64,000 nt of DNA from Phoenix dactylifera. Lineage: Eukaryota; Streptophyta; Magnoliopsida; Arecales; Arecaceae. Both the position numbers and the translations under genes were made by a program. Below, one piece after another: positions 34,799 through 48,090 of the stretch. A model generated the notes under the pieces. It had not been told where the DNA came from. It did not search any database and saw only the letters and a list, made by a program, of their open reading frames with translations. The stretch is taken from the NCBI RefSeq assembly GCF_009389715.1, contig NC_052409.1:6189775-6253774 (forward strand). The letters are read 5' to 3'. The first letter of the stretch is position 1; each line of letters opens with the position of its first letter.

Positions 34799-37381
34799 CC
34801 CCAGAACAGAAGTCTTCACTTCTAGTTTTCGGATTTCCGAGGACTCCAAAAAAGCATGTAAATAATAACAGTGCATTCTGATGTTTTTATATGGAACTGC
34901 CTGGGATATTTATGGTTAAACTGCAGTATAAGATGATGTAAGTAGCCTAATGTTGAACCTACAAACACTTGCTAAATGTGTGTTTCTGCTGTACTCTCTC
35001 TTTTATAAATTGAGAGATGGCTGCATTCAGTTTTTTGGGAACAAGCAATAATTGGATCCAGGGGACCTGAAACTACTACTCAGTGAGCTTGGTTTTTGTT
35101 ATGATTATGATTATGATTATTACTTAGGTTCGACAAGGTTCAGCCTCTGACTCTCACTTCTTCCTTGCTGTTTTCCAGCTAGCTTTAGGAATTAGGAACG
35201 ACAACATAGCCTGGGACTCTACAGAAGGACAATGAGATCAAGCTATCTCACCATAGCACTCTCCCTATCCGTTTTTATCAAATCTCTAAAAGTTGAGGAT
35301 CGAACTTGTACTGACAATTAAGAGAACCATTGGGTGCATATTGATGCACCCAAAGCATAGTTGTCATGATATTTTTGGTTTCTTAATTTTGGTTTTAATT
35401 TTTTTTATTATTAACTTAAATACTAGGTTTTTTTCTTTTGCAAGGAAGAAGATACAGGCATTGAGTTAATTATCTCAGCGATGGTTTTGCTGAAGTTGAA
35501 AACATGCATATTTACAATATAAATAATATATAATACCCCACCCAATGTATACATAACACATAGACAATTCATATAGTATTTAAAATCCAATTAGATTATT
35601 TACCTTTTTTTATTGTCCATTAGGTAGGGTTGACCTCTAGAAAAGTTCCCTCTCAGGATTGATGCAGAAGAGTGGAGGTTGTCGAGTTTTAGTCATACAT
35701 CTGGAATGCTTTCTCCTTCCAGGCGCCAAAGATTATGCTTATTTAACCACAGAATCTACAGCTAATTTGAAGTTTGCCTAGCTATTGTCAAATATATTGA
35801 ATTTCATGCACCACATCGCCATTATATTTATCTCAGCTGTCAGGCTAGAAGTAGCAGATGACCATTACATTGAATGCAGAAAGATAAAAAAGAAAGGACT
35901 GGTGGTAATAGATCAATTGCCCTTGTAAGAAGCTAAGGAGTGCTTCTTTGTGAATACGAATAGTAACATTTTGCAATGTCGGGGCTCCAGGGAGAGGGTC
36001 ATGGAAGAAGGGCTGGGGTTGGGGTGATGGGATGGGAGGAGCCATGGGTGCAGTGCTGGGGGATTGCTTGCCCTAATTAATTACCATCGCCCGGCTTGTC
36101 GCCGAAGGGGAAGGAGATGAAAATACAATACAGTTAATTTGGATTATTCTCATATATATGTATGTATATACGAATCTAGTGCCTCTGATATTCCACTGAT
36201 CTGTCTTTTTTTAACTTGCACCATAACAGCAATATTGATATTTAATATCATAAAAAACATAAAAGAATTTATTTAATAATTGTTTTATTGTGCAGTCATG
36301 ATTTCAAATCACTCCTCCAGTCCCATTTTGAGCGTAACAAAACATATAAAATGTTTTACACATGTATTTTTCACCCCAGTTCAAAAATTCATAAATTTTA
36401 CCGAGTAATCCTTTACCAATGAATAAAATATTTTTTAAAATATTCATCTCATTTAGTAAAATTATGTTCTTTCATAGATCAACAATGATTAAATCCTTTA
36501 CAGAGTAATTCCCTCTAATACAAAAATCCGCATGAGGATGTTTTAATGATTTTGGTCCAAGGCTGAAATCTAATCGGATACTAATATATCCATATGCATA
36601 TTTATTTTGTTTAACAAATATAGATATAGACACGGAGGTTAGTTAAATGCAAAAATATATATCGTTATTTGTTTTAAATGGATACGGATACAAATCATAT
36701 ATAGAAAGTATGGATACAAATACAAATATAAGTTGGATAATTAAATTTCATGATCACAGAGACAAGGATATTATTAAATCAAGTTAATAACATGTTAATA
36801 TGGTCATTTATTTCTTTAAAAGTTTATGCATACTATATAAAATTAAATATGGTTACAAATAGAATCAGATATTCGGATTTGGATCAGATAGTTGCCTATC
36901 TTATTCATATCCATTTTTCTTTGATGGATGGAGGTACTAATATGGATATTAGCTTGATGCTCAAATTGCTATTCATATCCGGATAGATTTAGATACGAAA
37001 TTGGATTCAGATATGTATTATCCAATCTACTTTCCCGCTTATTTTGGTGCATATTTTGAACTTTATTATATGTTCTGGTAGGGTCATGTTTTCCCTTACT
37101 AATACGTCTGCAATCTTTCAAAACAAATTCCAACATTAATATCATTTACTATAAGATAGGAATAAGGCCAACGGGACTTCGATCTCTTTCCTTAAATATA
37201 TATGTTGGTTAGGTTGAGTTTGAAGCTAGAAGGTGGCAATCCAAGGTTGTTCCTCGAAAATATAAAAAAAAGTTTTATATTTTATTTATAATTAGGATAT
37301 TTTCCTTGTTAGCATGATTTTAAGTATTACATTAACAAAGAAAAATATTATAGGCTGGACATAACTATTACCCTAAAAGAG
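34799..37381. other. 3' UTR, then intergenic DNA
   Basis: The first stretch is the likely 3' UTR of the preceding gene. From about 36540 to 37020 the sequence is rich in GGATA(C/T) and ATATCC phrases (TGGATACGGATACAAAT), like dispersed GGATAC repeats of plants, but no borders were found. A 66-codon minus frame at 35845-36045 is unrecognised. Confidence 0.45.
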
Positions 37382-38968
37382 TGTTTTTGATGATGCAAAA
37401 TAATTAAGTCAAAAGTTGACTAATCTATTGGTTTGAGTTCAATTGATTAATTTCAGCAAGTAAGAAAAAAGCCTTCAGCCACTCTTAAGTGAAGATCATC
37501 CATCTGAAGCTCTACATCAAGAAGCTGAACTCCAAAAGACCATGAAACCAATCCTTAGAAGCTCACATACGAGCATAGAAAATTTCATTATAAGTTACCT
37601 TGAGAGTTGACCCTAAGCTTGCAACGAGTCGACTCCGACATACTGTCACTGACTGATACGCTTTTACAATCTGACTCCTGCAGATCACGAGTTGACCCCA
37701 GAACAATCTCAAAGGACAGATAGAGAGCTGAGAAAATTATTGCATTAGCAAGTTGACCAATAGACTTCACGAGGCGACTCCAGTCAAACTAGAGTTGACT
37801 CCAGAACGACTATAGTAAAAAGACAGAGAGAAGTAAAACTTAGTCCGTTGAAGAGTCGACCTTTTAAAGCAACGAGCCAATCCTTGAACTAAGAGAGCAG
37901 ACTTCATAAGTGACACAAATGAAAGATAGAGCGCAACAAAAATAGAAGCAAGCTTGAGACGACTCCTGAAGATCATTAGTTAACTCCTAAAGATCTCGAG
38001 TCAACCCTAGAAAATGGCGAGTCGACTCCTCAACGTCTGACAATAGTAATGACTAGTTTTTCAGTGAATCCAAACAGTTATTTTTATTTCACAACGACTC
38101 TATTAACTGTTTAACGGCTAGAAAAGTATTTCAAACTTCTCCAAATAGTATAAATGCATGGGAACACCAAAGGAAAAGGAAAGTTCAAGCACTACAAAGA
38201 AAAATCCATCAAAGCAAGAAAGAGAAAGCAAAAGAGAGAGCTTCAAAAAAAAATATTATTCAAAAGCATTCATTGCAAGCTGAAAGATCACATATTCTAC
38301 ATCAGAGAGTTGGTGAAGCACCTTCAAGAGCAATCAAGTCAACCAACAGAGTCCAGCTCTATTTATTATTTTGCATTTATTATTTTGGAGCTATATTCAT
38401 TGTGCTTAAATTCTTTTAAACTTTGCTGTAACAAGTTTCAGGAATTGAAACTTGTAGAAAATGTCCATTCAAACTTGAAATTAGATTGTGTAGGTTTTGG
38501 TTGATTAACTGAAAAAATCAATTGGGTTGATTGTGAACTCGGAAAACAATCTGTGTAGGTTTTGGTTGATTTTCTGAAAAAATCAACTGGGTTGTTTGTG
38601 ATCCCCTGGAAAACAATCAGTTGTAAGTTTTGGTTGATTAATCTGAAAAAATCAACTAGCTTTAGTTGCGAACTCGGAGAACAACTGAGCTGTAATCTGG
38701 GTTATAGATTATAGTGAATTTCCAAAAAAGAAAATCTTGTAAAGTGGACGTAAGTGCAGGATTGGCACCGAACCACCATCAATTTTTTGTGTTTGCGTTG
38801 CTTGATCTGTTTACCTTTATCTTCAGCTCATTTGCTTATTAATCATTTACTGAAATTTATTTTCTTATATCAAGTATTTAATTTCGCTGCATTTAGTAAC
38901 AGTTTTTGAAAAACCCAGTTTACCGCCTCCCCCCCCTCTTCTCTCTTGGGCTGCATAGCTGGGCAGCA
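37382..38968 (+). mobile_element. Copia solo LTR, SIRE/Maximus type (1.59 kb)
   Basis: The left end TGTTTTTGATGATGCAAAAT and the right end TTGGGCTGCATAGC...GGGCAGCA match the style of long SIRE/Maximus LTRs. The interior has the usual repeated GAGTCGACTCC phrases (37620-38040) and a TATAAATGC promoter core near 38150. No primer-binding site follows the right end and no internal domain is present, so it is a solo LTR. The five bases outside the ends (AAGAG and ATAAT) do not match. Confidence 0.65.
38491..38692. repeat. Three tandem repeats of 65-69 bp
   Basis: The units start at 38491, 38556 and 38624. Each has TAGGTTTTGGTTGATT, CTGAAAAAATCAA and GGAAAACAA. They lie inside the copia LTR. Confidence 0.85.
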
Positions 38969-41034
38969 ATAATATTTGTGATAAGAAAAAAATAGAATAC
39001 TTACATATCCTAATAAATCTTATCTTTAGTGAATTTCGATCCAACACCGGTTATGAGCGGCAATTTGTTGATGAATTGGTTTTCCAGCAACAATGAGTTA
39101 TTTGTGGAGAGCAAAAGATGCTGATACCACGTACCACTTCAGTAAAGATGCCACAAACAAGTGGTGGTGGCGGCTTCAGTCCAAAGTGACAACTATAGAC
39201 GTCAATGGGGTGCCGGCACCCAGATGCTGAGTTCACATGGATTACAGCGACCCTTGCTTGAGATGCTTGAACGGCAGAGGTTCAGAGATAACAAGAATTG
39301 ATGCTAATAGGGCCTAAGATTCTACTGTCCTCGCTCCACTCCCATTCACACTCTAGCCCTTGGACCACACCATTTAGTGTGGTAAGGACATACTCCTGCC
39401 TTCTTCCTGCTCCCATCCTCATGCACGCAAGCCAAGACCTACAAGCAAGAGCAAGGCATGCTGTTGGTTTCATGGGTCTACAAGGGTCCCTATTGCCAAG
39501 GATGGTCCACCCTCAAAACTTTTCCATGTCCTAAAACCCAAAAGATCAGCTCGACTTATTTGTCCCTCCTTTTGAGTTGAGTACTCAATGCCTAACCGAG
39601 TTATGATCTGAAGTATCGATCCATGTTCGTTGCTTGCGGCGGAAGGATTGGAGTTTATCTGTATGATTCCATCATCTAATCCTTCAACCTTCGATCTTCT
39701 TGCACTACACCACCATTCCCTATATATATACCTACTTTCTTGGAATGAACATGACAAATGGCACTCCAATTTTTCAGCCAGTGGATCTGTTTAGAAGCCA
39801 ACAACTATATTACTTCCTAAAGAAATCTTGATGGTTGTACTAGAATTACTACATACTTTTTTTTTATAAAAAAATTGAGAAGACAGTACATAGATATTCA
39901 AATTTTTGTATAAGTCATCATAGCATTTTATGTGAATCAGTATCTGCACCCATAATTGTTTGTGCTACTTTATAATTTTCCTTCGTTTACAAATTGCTAC
40001 TCTTTCCAAGTATAATATTATCAGCATACTTGTTGCCAAGCAATCTATCATTATAGCTATCAAAAGAAGTGAATTTTTAAAGAAGGGCCGAACTGAAGGT
40101 TATCAAGAGGTTAAAGGTCTCTCTCGGTTAAAAAGAACAAGGATCAAAATATTGAAGGAGTAATTAGTGAACAATATGTTACTTAATGAACATAAGGTTT
40201 TGTACAGAGACTTGAGAGTCTAAGTAGCACAGGTATGTAACTCATGCAGCAGTAAAGCATCAAAGTATCCTTCGAGAGGCAAACAATCCGAGGGTAGTTG
40301 GTGTTTCTCAGTGTGGGTGAAAGTTTTATGGATACATTGCTGTAAAGCTATTAACACTCACATGGTAACGCCCACTCGTTAATTTAATGCTGATCTCTTA
40401 CACCACAAATATGGTATGACCGTGTAGCATATAAATCACATCTAGACATCACTAACTTGTGTAATTAATATGATCAGTTTATCATTAGTTCAAAAGGCTT
40501 ACTGAAGTTATTCAACTAGAATGAGTTTTTTCAACAAAACCAAATACAGACACAAATATAATCATTTTTTGGTTATACAAAAAATAGTTCCTTATTAATG
40601 CTTCATGGAGAGCAGTGATCAATTCTTTTGGCAGTAAAACATTGATTAGGCTTGGCCTTTAAGAGTGCAAGAGGGTTTCCATAATATGTTATTCCAGTAT
40701 TTCCTTTGCTCCAAAAAAAAAAGAATGTTATTCTAATATTTTCTTATCACCCCACAAGTGATTTATAGCTATATGAAATGAACATGCTGTCATCATATTG
40801 ATAACAATCCTTAAATCCACAAGGGAATATAAGATTTTAGTAGAGATTGAGATTTTTTGCTTCAAAAATATAAGTTCCTTGGGATGAAGAATTAAAACAA
40901 GCTTGTTCTCAAATCAAGTATCTTTATTGGAAAAAACATGAACAACATCATGACAGCTAATTACATAATTCCAAGAAAAAAAGAAGAAAAAAAGAGAAAG
41001 AAAGAAACTCTGTACTTTTTATAAAACCAGATTC
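38969..41034. other. Intergenic DNA; unidentified minus-strand frames 39051-39769
   Basis: Three consecutive minus-strand frames (39769-39470, 39473-39282, 39236-39051) abut each other in a stretch of higher GC than its surroundings, which hints at one broken coding region. I recognise no domain. The rest is AT-rich. Confidence 0.35.
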
Positions 41035-41976
41035 TTTTCCTCTAGAAGTTCAAAGGTTAAAAGAAAAAGGAGGTACTTCCATAGAATTGGAGTTTCACCA
41101 CCTTCTTTATATGGTGTGCTTAAAAGAAGTCTTGAAACTATGGCTTCTCTTATTATAGCAGACATTGGATATTTAGAATTTTATATGTATTACCTGCAAG
41201 TTGAGAAAATAAGTAGAGCTGATTGCAAAGTAGGATCTTATGCTTCAACATGTGATTCAGGGAACAGGAGGCTATGTCTCCTATATAAATTATTCAAATT
41301 TAGCTAGAATCCATGGAAGGATAGAAACACTACTTGCTCCAAAGGATACGTCAGCTACTATGCTTGCAAATAAGATTCTCAGAATTCTAAATAGTAGGTA
41401 TTCAGCTTTACTAGAGAAAGGAGAAAGACTTCCATTAAGAACAAACATAACTGCAAATATTTGGCATAACCTTGTACTAAAATTAAGGACCATAAGTAAA
41501 AAGAACTGATAATTTTGTACTTCATAGGTATATCATCAGAAACTCATCCAGAGATTGAACCTAGCTCATGATGCAAATTCCACAGCAATGAACCAATTAT
41601 TGCGAAATTTTTTCTTCTAAGGAGATTCTCAACTATGCTAATAAATTTAGAAACCGATGTGCCGAAATCAAATCAAACTCTAAGGTGCCTGTTCATTACC
41701 TTTACCATGAATGCTGACATCCTCTATGAAAACAATGATCTACAGATTAGAGAAGCTTATTTAGATTTTGTTTTGAAAATACTGAATGGTCAATTGGTTA
41801 TGAACAATTTGCAATGTAAGATTGATGCTTATTGGTTCTCTAATCTCCATAAAGTTTGGTCAAAACTCATCATTGTGATATCATTTTGGATCATGGACCT
41901 CCTTTCATTGATTTTAGAATTGATATTTTCCATAAAGGAAATAATTGCAGAAAAAATTCCTGTCAACAAAGATTGA
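41035..41976 (+). other. Unidentified broken coding remnant
   Basis: Frames that shift into one another cover 41116-41307, 41240-41509 and 41635-41976. One piece reads GTGGYVSYINYSNLARIHGR then IETLLAPKDTSATMLANKIL, with protein-like composition unlike random AT-rich DNA. I do not recognise the family. A retroelement or an old integrated viral sequence is possible. Nothing here could be expressed as one protein. Confidence 0.35.
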
Positions 41977-42003
41977 TAATGCTCATTTATAAGGTCTTGT
42001 CCG

Positions 42004-42317
42004 GTGCTTTTAGGTGCTCTTCTATCTTTTGTGTTTGATGTATCTTTACTTTTACATGTTCTTAGAAATTGCAATATGGCATATCTATATCGTCATAAAA
42101 TTAACTTAATAAATGGCATGAGAAATCTTCCACAACATTTCACACCACAATAAGGATTACCCTGTGCTTTTAGGTGCTCTTCTATCTTTTTCTTTTTTGA
42201 TGTATCTCATTACTTTTACATGTTCTCAAAAAATTACCAGTGCGACATATCTATATGATCATAAATTAACTAAATAACTGGTATGATAATTCTTTCACAA
42301 CACTTCACACCACAATA
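42004..42317. repeat. Tandem duplication, period 170 bp
   Basis: GTGCTTTTAGGTGCTCTTCT starts both units (42004 and 42174), and CACTTCACACCACAATA ends the second. The units have diverged by small indels and point changes. Confidence 0.85.
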
Positions 42318-44050
42318 TCGATCCAATGCTTTTATTATTATCTACAAGAAGCAATCTCTGGCCCTATCATGCAATTTAACAAGCTAAAAAGTGGATAAAT
42401 ATGTCATTATGACATATGAAGTTTTTCCCTCACATTGGGGCATCTAAATCCATATTAGCCATTTGGCTCAACTTAAAATTGGCAGTATGAAATAAAAACT
42501 TTAATGTCTATTTTCTTTTTTTTTCTATTCAAATAGAATTAGTATATAGATGGATGTTGCAAGAGCAACCTTGATAACTATGGGTGATCTTATAATGGCA
42601 TTTTGATCAAGGTACAATAATGATATTTCTGATTAGCGTAAGTTAATAGTTTAAACCACATACTAATCGATTTTTCACTAAAACTTTATGTGTGGGTATG
42701 TACAGTTATCTTGTTATATTGGTAACTAAAAATTATTATGTTTGTGACAATTTGTAAACATATATTCTACTATTTAATACTCATATATTTTATGCTTGAC
42801 CATAATTAATTGATTCATGAGCACAGATGTAAATTCATATATAATTAATAAATTCATATGTATAATCAGTCACCTGTGGGATCCTGGGCCGGAGTAGTAA
42901 TACATGGTGCACTCAGAAAAATATTTGGGCATGGAGCTTGACAAAGAGTGGTGGGTAGGACTCGAGGGGGAGTTGAAATTGGCTCACACTTGAAGAGGGA
43001 GAAAGTTGGGGATTGCGTGTGAAATTTAGTCGCATATAAAAAGAATTCGTGAGAAGTAGAAGGATTGCTACAAAGGATCGGGCCTAAAAGTTAAATCGGG
43101 TTCCACTTGTATATCAGAGCTTTCTCCTGGTTGGACTCAAACTCTCTATTTGTTCTCAGCATATATTACTCAATCTAACAAAAGGAAAAACACAAGTCTA
43201 AAGCATGCTCCAAGAACTTCAGGATTTGATAGAAAAAGGTGCATCACACAGCCAGCAAACCAATATGGTCTTCACTCTTAATTCTTTTTTTAAAAAAAAT
43301 TTGAACTCTGTACACAACGAGTCCAAAGTTTAGGAAAAATAACATTTGTTTCCATGCTCCTATTTTCTGTAACAATTCTGGATTTTAGATGATTGATCAC
43401 TGTTTGGAGCTCCATGCTACCTTATAATGTTCAGATAAGGCTTCTATTCATACTTCAAACTTCAAAAAACTAACAGTTAACGTGTTTGCTATTGCAGACA
43501 TAACGGCTTATGAAGAATGAAGTATGACGTTCCCCACCCCTTTTTCTTTCTTGAGGGGGAAAATGAGTGTACTTCATCTTATAGGCTACATTGTGTCGTC
43601 TGTAAGACCAAGGCATAACTCACACTATGCAGAAGATGAGGCCAATAAAAGTAGAATAGAAATGAAAATCCTCGCTATAATGTGTCTTTTAAACAAAAAT
43701 GTCTTGTTAATATTTACTTAAATGGTTTCTATTACTCTCATTATTCTTTATATAGTTTCCCATCTATTTCTCATCTTCTTTTTTTTGTTAGGTAAGAAAT
43801 TAAGACCAAGATATTGTATATCGTACGTATACCCTTCTAGCGCATTATGGACAACACTTAAAGTCAGTAGCAAGTCCACCCACCAGCTTACCTCACAATC
43901 GTTACACTTAACTAGCATCTAAAGGTGCAGCCTTATAGTCATCTTTTTTTGACCAACTCCTAGAAAACCCTTTAAAATGGTATCATATCTCATAGAGCCC
44001 AATTATTTTTTCATAGCACAATATATAAGTAGGGATGCTTCTTCTTTGTT

Positions 44051-44052
<2 letters not shown>
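42318..44052. other. Intergenic DNA with possible LTR scrap
   Basis: Around 42880-43140 the sequence recalls the LTR and primer site of a miniature element (CGCATATAAAAAG, then ACTTGTATATCAGAGC as a degraded primer site), but no second LTR was found. A plus frame at 43524-43721 is unrecognised. Confidence 0.3.

Positions 44053-44104
<52 letters not shown>
44053..44104. repeat. (TA)n microsatellite
   Basis: About 25 TA units. Confidence 0.93.
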
Positions 44105-44105
<1 letters not shown>

Positions 44106-44771
44106 CTCTCCAGCTTTGCATCATGGCCTTTTCAAGCAATGTGAGGTTTCTTAAATGAAAGTGATTCTTAGCTCAATTAACAATGTAGTAAATCAAGAGC
44201 CAACAAAGGAGGCAAAGATCAAACATATATAAGAGATAATAAATTAGGGTTAAATCCCACCTTTAATACTCCATCAATCACCTCTCCGATCCGAAGCTTG
44301 CTGTCTTGTTACCAGTGGAGGGATGAAGCTACAATTTCCTGGCAAGGATAATAGGAAAATGGAATCCCAGACCAAATAAGTAAAGTTGGTATACTAAAAA
44401 TATCAATAGCTTGAAGCATATGAGAAGGTAGATCAGAAGAACAAGGCTACTATGTATCATAAGTCGGGCATCTGGGGGAATATACATACAATTTTAATAA
44501 TGGTTCAATACGAAAGGAACAAAAGTATAGAAATATTATAGTTCACATACATCCCTCTTCACTTCCTTTCCCTCTCACCCAAACGCACTCGAAATGCTCA
44601 AATTTTCTTTATGCTCCAAAAGATGATGATGAAACAGAAAAAGGGAATGACAGAATCCTGAAACCTTTCAATATTCAAGTAAGCACAAGATGGAGTAAAT
44701 AATAAGAGTAAGTATATCAAACTTCTTTCTTCTCCTCCTTTCTTCCTGAATTATTAGTGGAGATCTATGGA

Positions 44772-45659
44772 TCACTGCAGCTTGTTTCCTGTAGACACTA
44801 CAGTAGACTCGAGAGACCCACCAGCCCCAATTCTCCACTGGAGAGGAGATTGAGGAGGCTTAGGCCGCGTCAGAGGCAGCCCCCCGTTCGGCTCGGAGCA
44901 CTCCAGGTTCACACCAAAGATCCGGACTCGCTTGGTCTCCACTGCGCCATGGACGACCGGCACCGAGTCCAAGACCATCGGCACCCGTACGTGCGGCGGG
45001 GGGCAAACTGACCGAAAATGCACGTATGACCCGCCATCACCACCAATTCCGGGGCTTGGCGCATGGCGCATGGCGGGCACCGGAGGGGCGAAGAGCCCGG
45101 CGAACGGTGCGACGGCAGTGAAGGGTAACTGCATCGCCGCCGGGCTGGGGAGTGGCAGGAGGTGGTGGTGGGAGCTGGGGCGGCGCCGCCAGTCGATGAA
45201 GAGGCGGCCACGGCTGGCCTCGCCGACACCGCGGCTGAAGGAGACGGTGTCGCCTGCGTCGAGCCGCTTGTCCTTGACGAAGCGGCTCCATCCCTTGGTC
45301 ATGACATAGCTCTGGCTGCTGTTCCAGTAGGAGTAACGGAACGGCCATGGCTTCCCGCTGCGGTCCTCAAAGCACAGTGATAGCCCCTTGTCGGCCACCG
45401 ACGGGTCTAGAGGGAAGTACTTCTCCGCGTACTGCTTTGGGATCACGAGCCGGTTCAGCTTCCCGACATCGCTCGGCGTCACCACCTTGTCAAACATATG
45501 CTCCGTCTCGATCGAACGGGCAGTGGCCTCGGCATGAGGGAACCAAGTAAGGGAGGAGGAGGAGGAGGAGGGAGTGAAGGAAGGGCTCTTGGATGCCCCC
45601 TCTTGGTCTTCTCCCCGACAGTAGCGATGCCTATCTCCTCTTCCGTGGGCTAAATCCAT
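44772..45659 (-). CDS. B3-domain transcription factor, NGATHA/RAV type
   Basis: A single exon encodes 295 residues. The B3 DNA-binding domain spans about 54-157: [52 protein letters not shown] and [17 protein letters not shown]. This is the RAV/NGATHA subtype that recognises CACCTG-like sites. There is no AP2 domain, so it is not a full RAV. A C-terminal [10 protein letters not shown] (245-254) is a variant of the RLFGV repression motif (known to recruit TOPLESS-type co-repressors) with Ile for Leu. The family acts in the nucleus and controls lateral organ and gynoecium growth. Low-complexity Ser (30-36) and His/Pro tracts flank the domain. The coding part is much richer in GC than its surroundings, as is common in monocot single-exon genes. 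The start at 45659 gives the only long frame. Opposite-strand open frames are shadows. Confidence 0.92.
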   Translation of the reverse strand: MDLAHGRGDRHRYCRGEDQEGASKSPSFTPSSSSSSLTWFPHAEATARSIETEHMFDKVVTPSDVGKLNRLVIPKQYAEKYFPLDPSVADKGLSLCFEDRSGKPWPFRYSYWNSSQSYVMTKGWSRFVKDKRLDAGDTVSFSRGVGEASRGRLFIDWRRRPSSHHHLLPLPSPAAMQLPFTAVAPFAGLFAPPVPAMRHAPSPGIGGDGGSYVHFRSVCPPPHVRVPMVLDSVPVVHGAVETKRVRIFGVNLECSEPNGGLPLTRPKPPQSPLQWRIGAGGSLESTVVSTGNKLQ

Positions 45660-46008
45660 GTCACTCGAGAACTGTTTGAGTTCTTAGAGGAAACTTTTAG
45701 GAAAGACTGTAGTACTCCTCTTCTTTGATGTGGCTTCTCTCTGTCTCTTTTTATTTGTTTCCTCCGGAGATCTCTGGGTCCCAAGAGAGATCAAAGGGCC
45801 GGGGAGGAAGGAGAAGGCTCAGAGATTGGGCTGAACACTATTGAAACATTGAGATAGAAAGAGGAAAGATATGGGTACTATGTTTTGTATTTTTGTTCTG
45901 CCAATATGACTGCCCTAGAAGGTTCCTTGAATCCTTCAGGGAAGGGAGGGATTATTTGGCTTCTGGTTAATCAAACGGGAAGATGCAGGAGAGAAGGATG
46001 GAGGTATC

Positions 46009-46011
<3 letters not shown>

Positions 46012-46061
<50 letters not shown>
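46012..46061. repeat. (GA)n microsatellite upstream of B3 gene
   Basis: About 24 AG units lie 350 bp upstream of the B3 start. GA tracts in such positions can bind BBR/BPC factors; this is an inference. Confidence 0.9.
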
Positions 46062-46065
<4 letters not shown>

Positions 46066-48090
46066 GTAAGCTCAGAAGGCTTGTAAGAAGGTTGGTCCAC
46101 GAATTATCTGGTATTGGTAGGGCTCATGCGAGCCTTTCCTTTTCATCAATGTTTTATGTATGAGTTGATAAGTCCACAAAGTCCAGTTGTTGTGATGGGC
46201 AATATGAGGTTACCATTGATATGCCAGTGTGGGACAAGAAAATTTGTTTATAAACTTTTCAGAATAAACTATGAGATGTTTCTCAAAACAATGATAAACC
46301 ATAAGATAGGATAATATCGTATAATTTATGAGATCTCTAAAATACACAATTGAAGATTCATATACCAGTGAAATAGAGGGAAACAAGAAGTTTAGGTCTC
46401 GTTTCGCATCACTTTTATTTTTTTAATTTAAAAAATCTAAAAAAAATTTAGTTTTAAAATTTTAAAATATAAATGTACAGTGCAGTAAATATTTCTAAAA
46501 ATATAAACATAGCGATGATGTTAGAGACGATGGTAGTAGCGATGGGGACAATAAAAGCATTGATAATGAGGTGATGTTGATAGAGACGACAGTCTGGTGA
46601 AGGCCATTTTTGGTGACGATAATGGCAGGAATACTGATTTTGTAGTTGAAACGGCAACAGTGATGGTGGTGGTATGATGAAGGCAGTGACAATTGTAGAG
46701 ATGACGACACTGCTACGGTGTTGGAGGTGTCGTTGATGTTAATAATAAAATATATATTTATTATTTTTGAAAATATTGAAAGTAAGAATTTTTTACTTTT
46801 ATTTTTAAAAAATATTAAATATAATTTTATAAATAAAAAGTAAAAATAATTCCATCAAACACATTTTTTTATCTTGGTTTCTATATTATTATTTTTAAAA
46901 TAAAAATAAGAAATAAAAATAACACCAAAGATATTATAATATATATGAAAATTTCTATGCTAGTGTAGGATCTGTTATTTGCTTTTTCTATTATTGGAGT
47001 AATCTTGTTTGCTTTTATATGGGGGGAGGGAAAGAGGGATACAGAATGACAGACGTTTTCAGACACAGAAGGGCAAATGAGTTTTATTTTTTGATGGAAG
47101 GGCAAATGAGTATTGTTTGTTTAATTTGCTGATCAGTCTGGTAGGGTTTAAAAGGAGGCAAATGGGTATTGTTTGTTTGATTTGCTTTTGGAGGTGTTTC
47201 TGACTTTTGGAAGGCATGGGTTTTGTACTATAAGGATAGCAGCCTGATCCCTTTCTGAAACGACATGATAGAGAGATTCCAGTGGGAAGGGCAACATGCG
47301 CTTTGTGTAGTAGCGTTGTCAAGCAGACAAGTGACTTGACATTCCCACCTGTAATTCAATAAGAAAGTAGAAGGGGAACAAAAAAGAAAGGAAATAACCA
47401 TCCATCCATGTACCATACCTACTATTTTGAAGACCAACGATTCTCCTACCTCACTGTGATACAATATGCATCATACTAAAATACCTCATCATATTTTAAA
47501 AATAAATAAAAATCATATCTATCTCCAAAATAAATGAGGTGGTAGCTATCTGCAATACTGTCATATTTTATGATACAAAAATTGCTCTGCAGAAGATTCG
47601 AACTCTTCCATACAACGTAATTATATTTTTATACCACAGAGAATTTAACTCTTTTATAAAAGCTAATTATTATACTAGTCATTTTTAGAAAAAAAAAAGT
47701 TGAAATGCTAAGGTATGTAAAGCAAAACGAAACTAAGCAAAATACCTACCACTACATTATGTAATTCTTCTTATCCTTTAAACCCTATTCTTTTATGCTT
47801 TGATATCCCAATAGTTTTTCTTCCATCACTGCTTTTAACATATAACATATTCTTTAAAATAACAGGATATATGACATATTTTAAGTAATATTTATTTCAA
47901 AAAAAATAAAATTAATTTATTTTGCAAAATGTGTAGAAGAAATATTGCTCTCGAGCCAAACTTAGAAAGAATGAGCCTAACCTTTACATTCTTAACAAAT
48001 GGAAGTGGAAAACCAATTGCATGATCAGATGAAAATAATTAATAGCAAATAATTTTTCAATTTAAACCTCATGATCTTTCAGTCCTCAAC
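46062..48090. other. Intergenic DNA with possible MITE
   Basis: From about 46386 to 46868 outer AT-rich arms (TTTTATTTTTTTAATTTAAA versus TAAAAAGTAAAAATAA) enclose a GATGATG-rich middle, as in some MITEs, but the borders are not clear. GGGCAAATGAG and GGCAAATGGGTATTGTTTGTTT occur as local repeats at 47070-47190. Confidence 0.3.

Noticed and set aside
44909-45380. Several open frames on both strands over the B3 gene
   Set aside because: They are shadows of a GC-rich exon; only the minus frame 45659-44772 has a recognisable domain.
45885-46163. Frame containing long Arg-Glu repeats
   Set aside because: It is only the translation of a (GA)n microsatellite; the same holds for 57890-58123.
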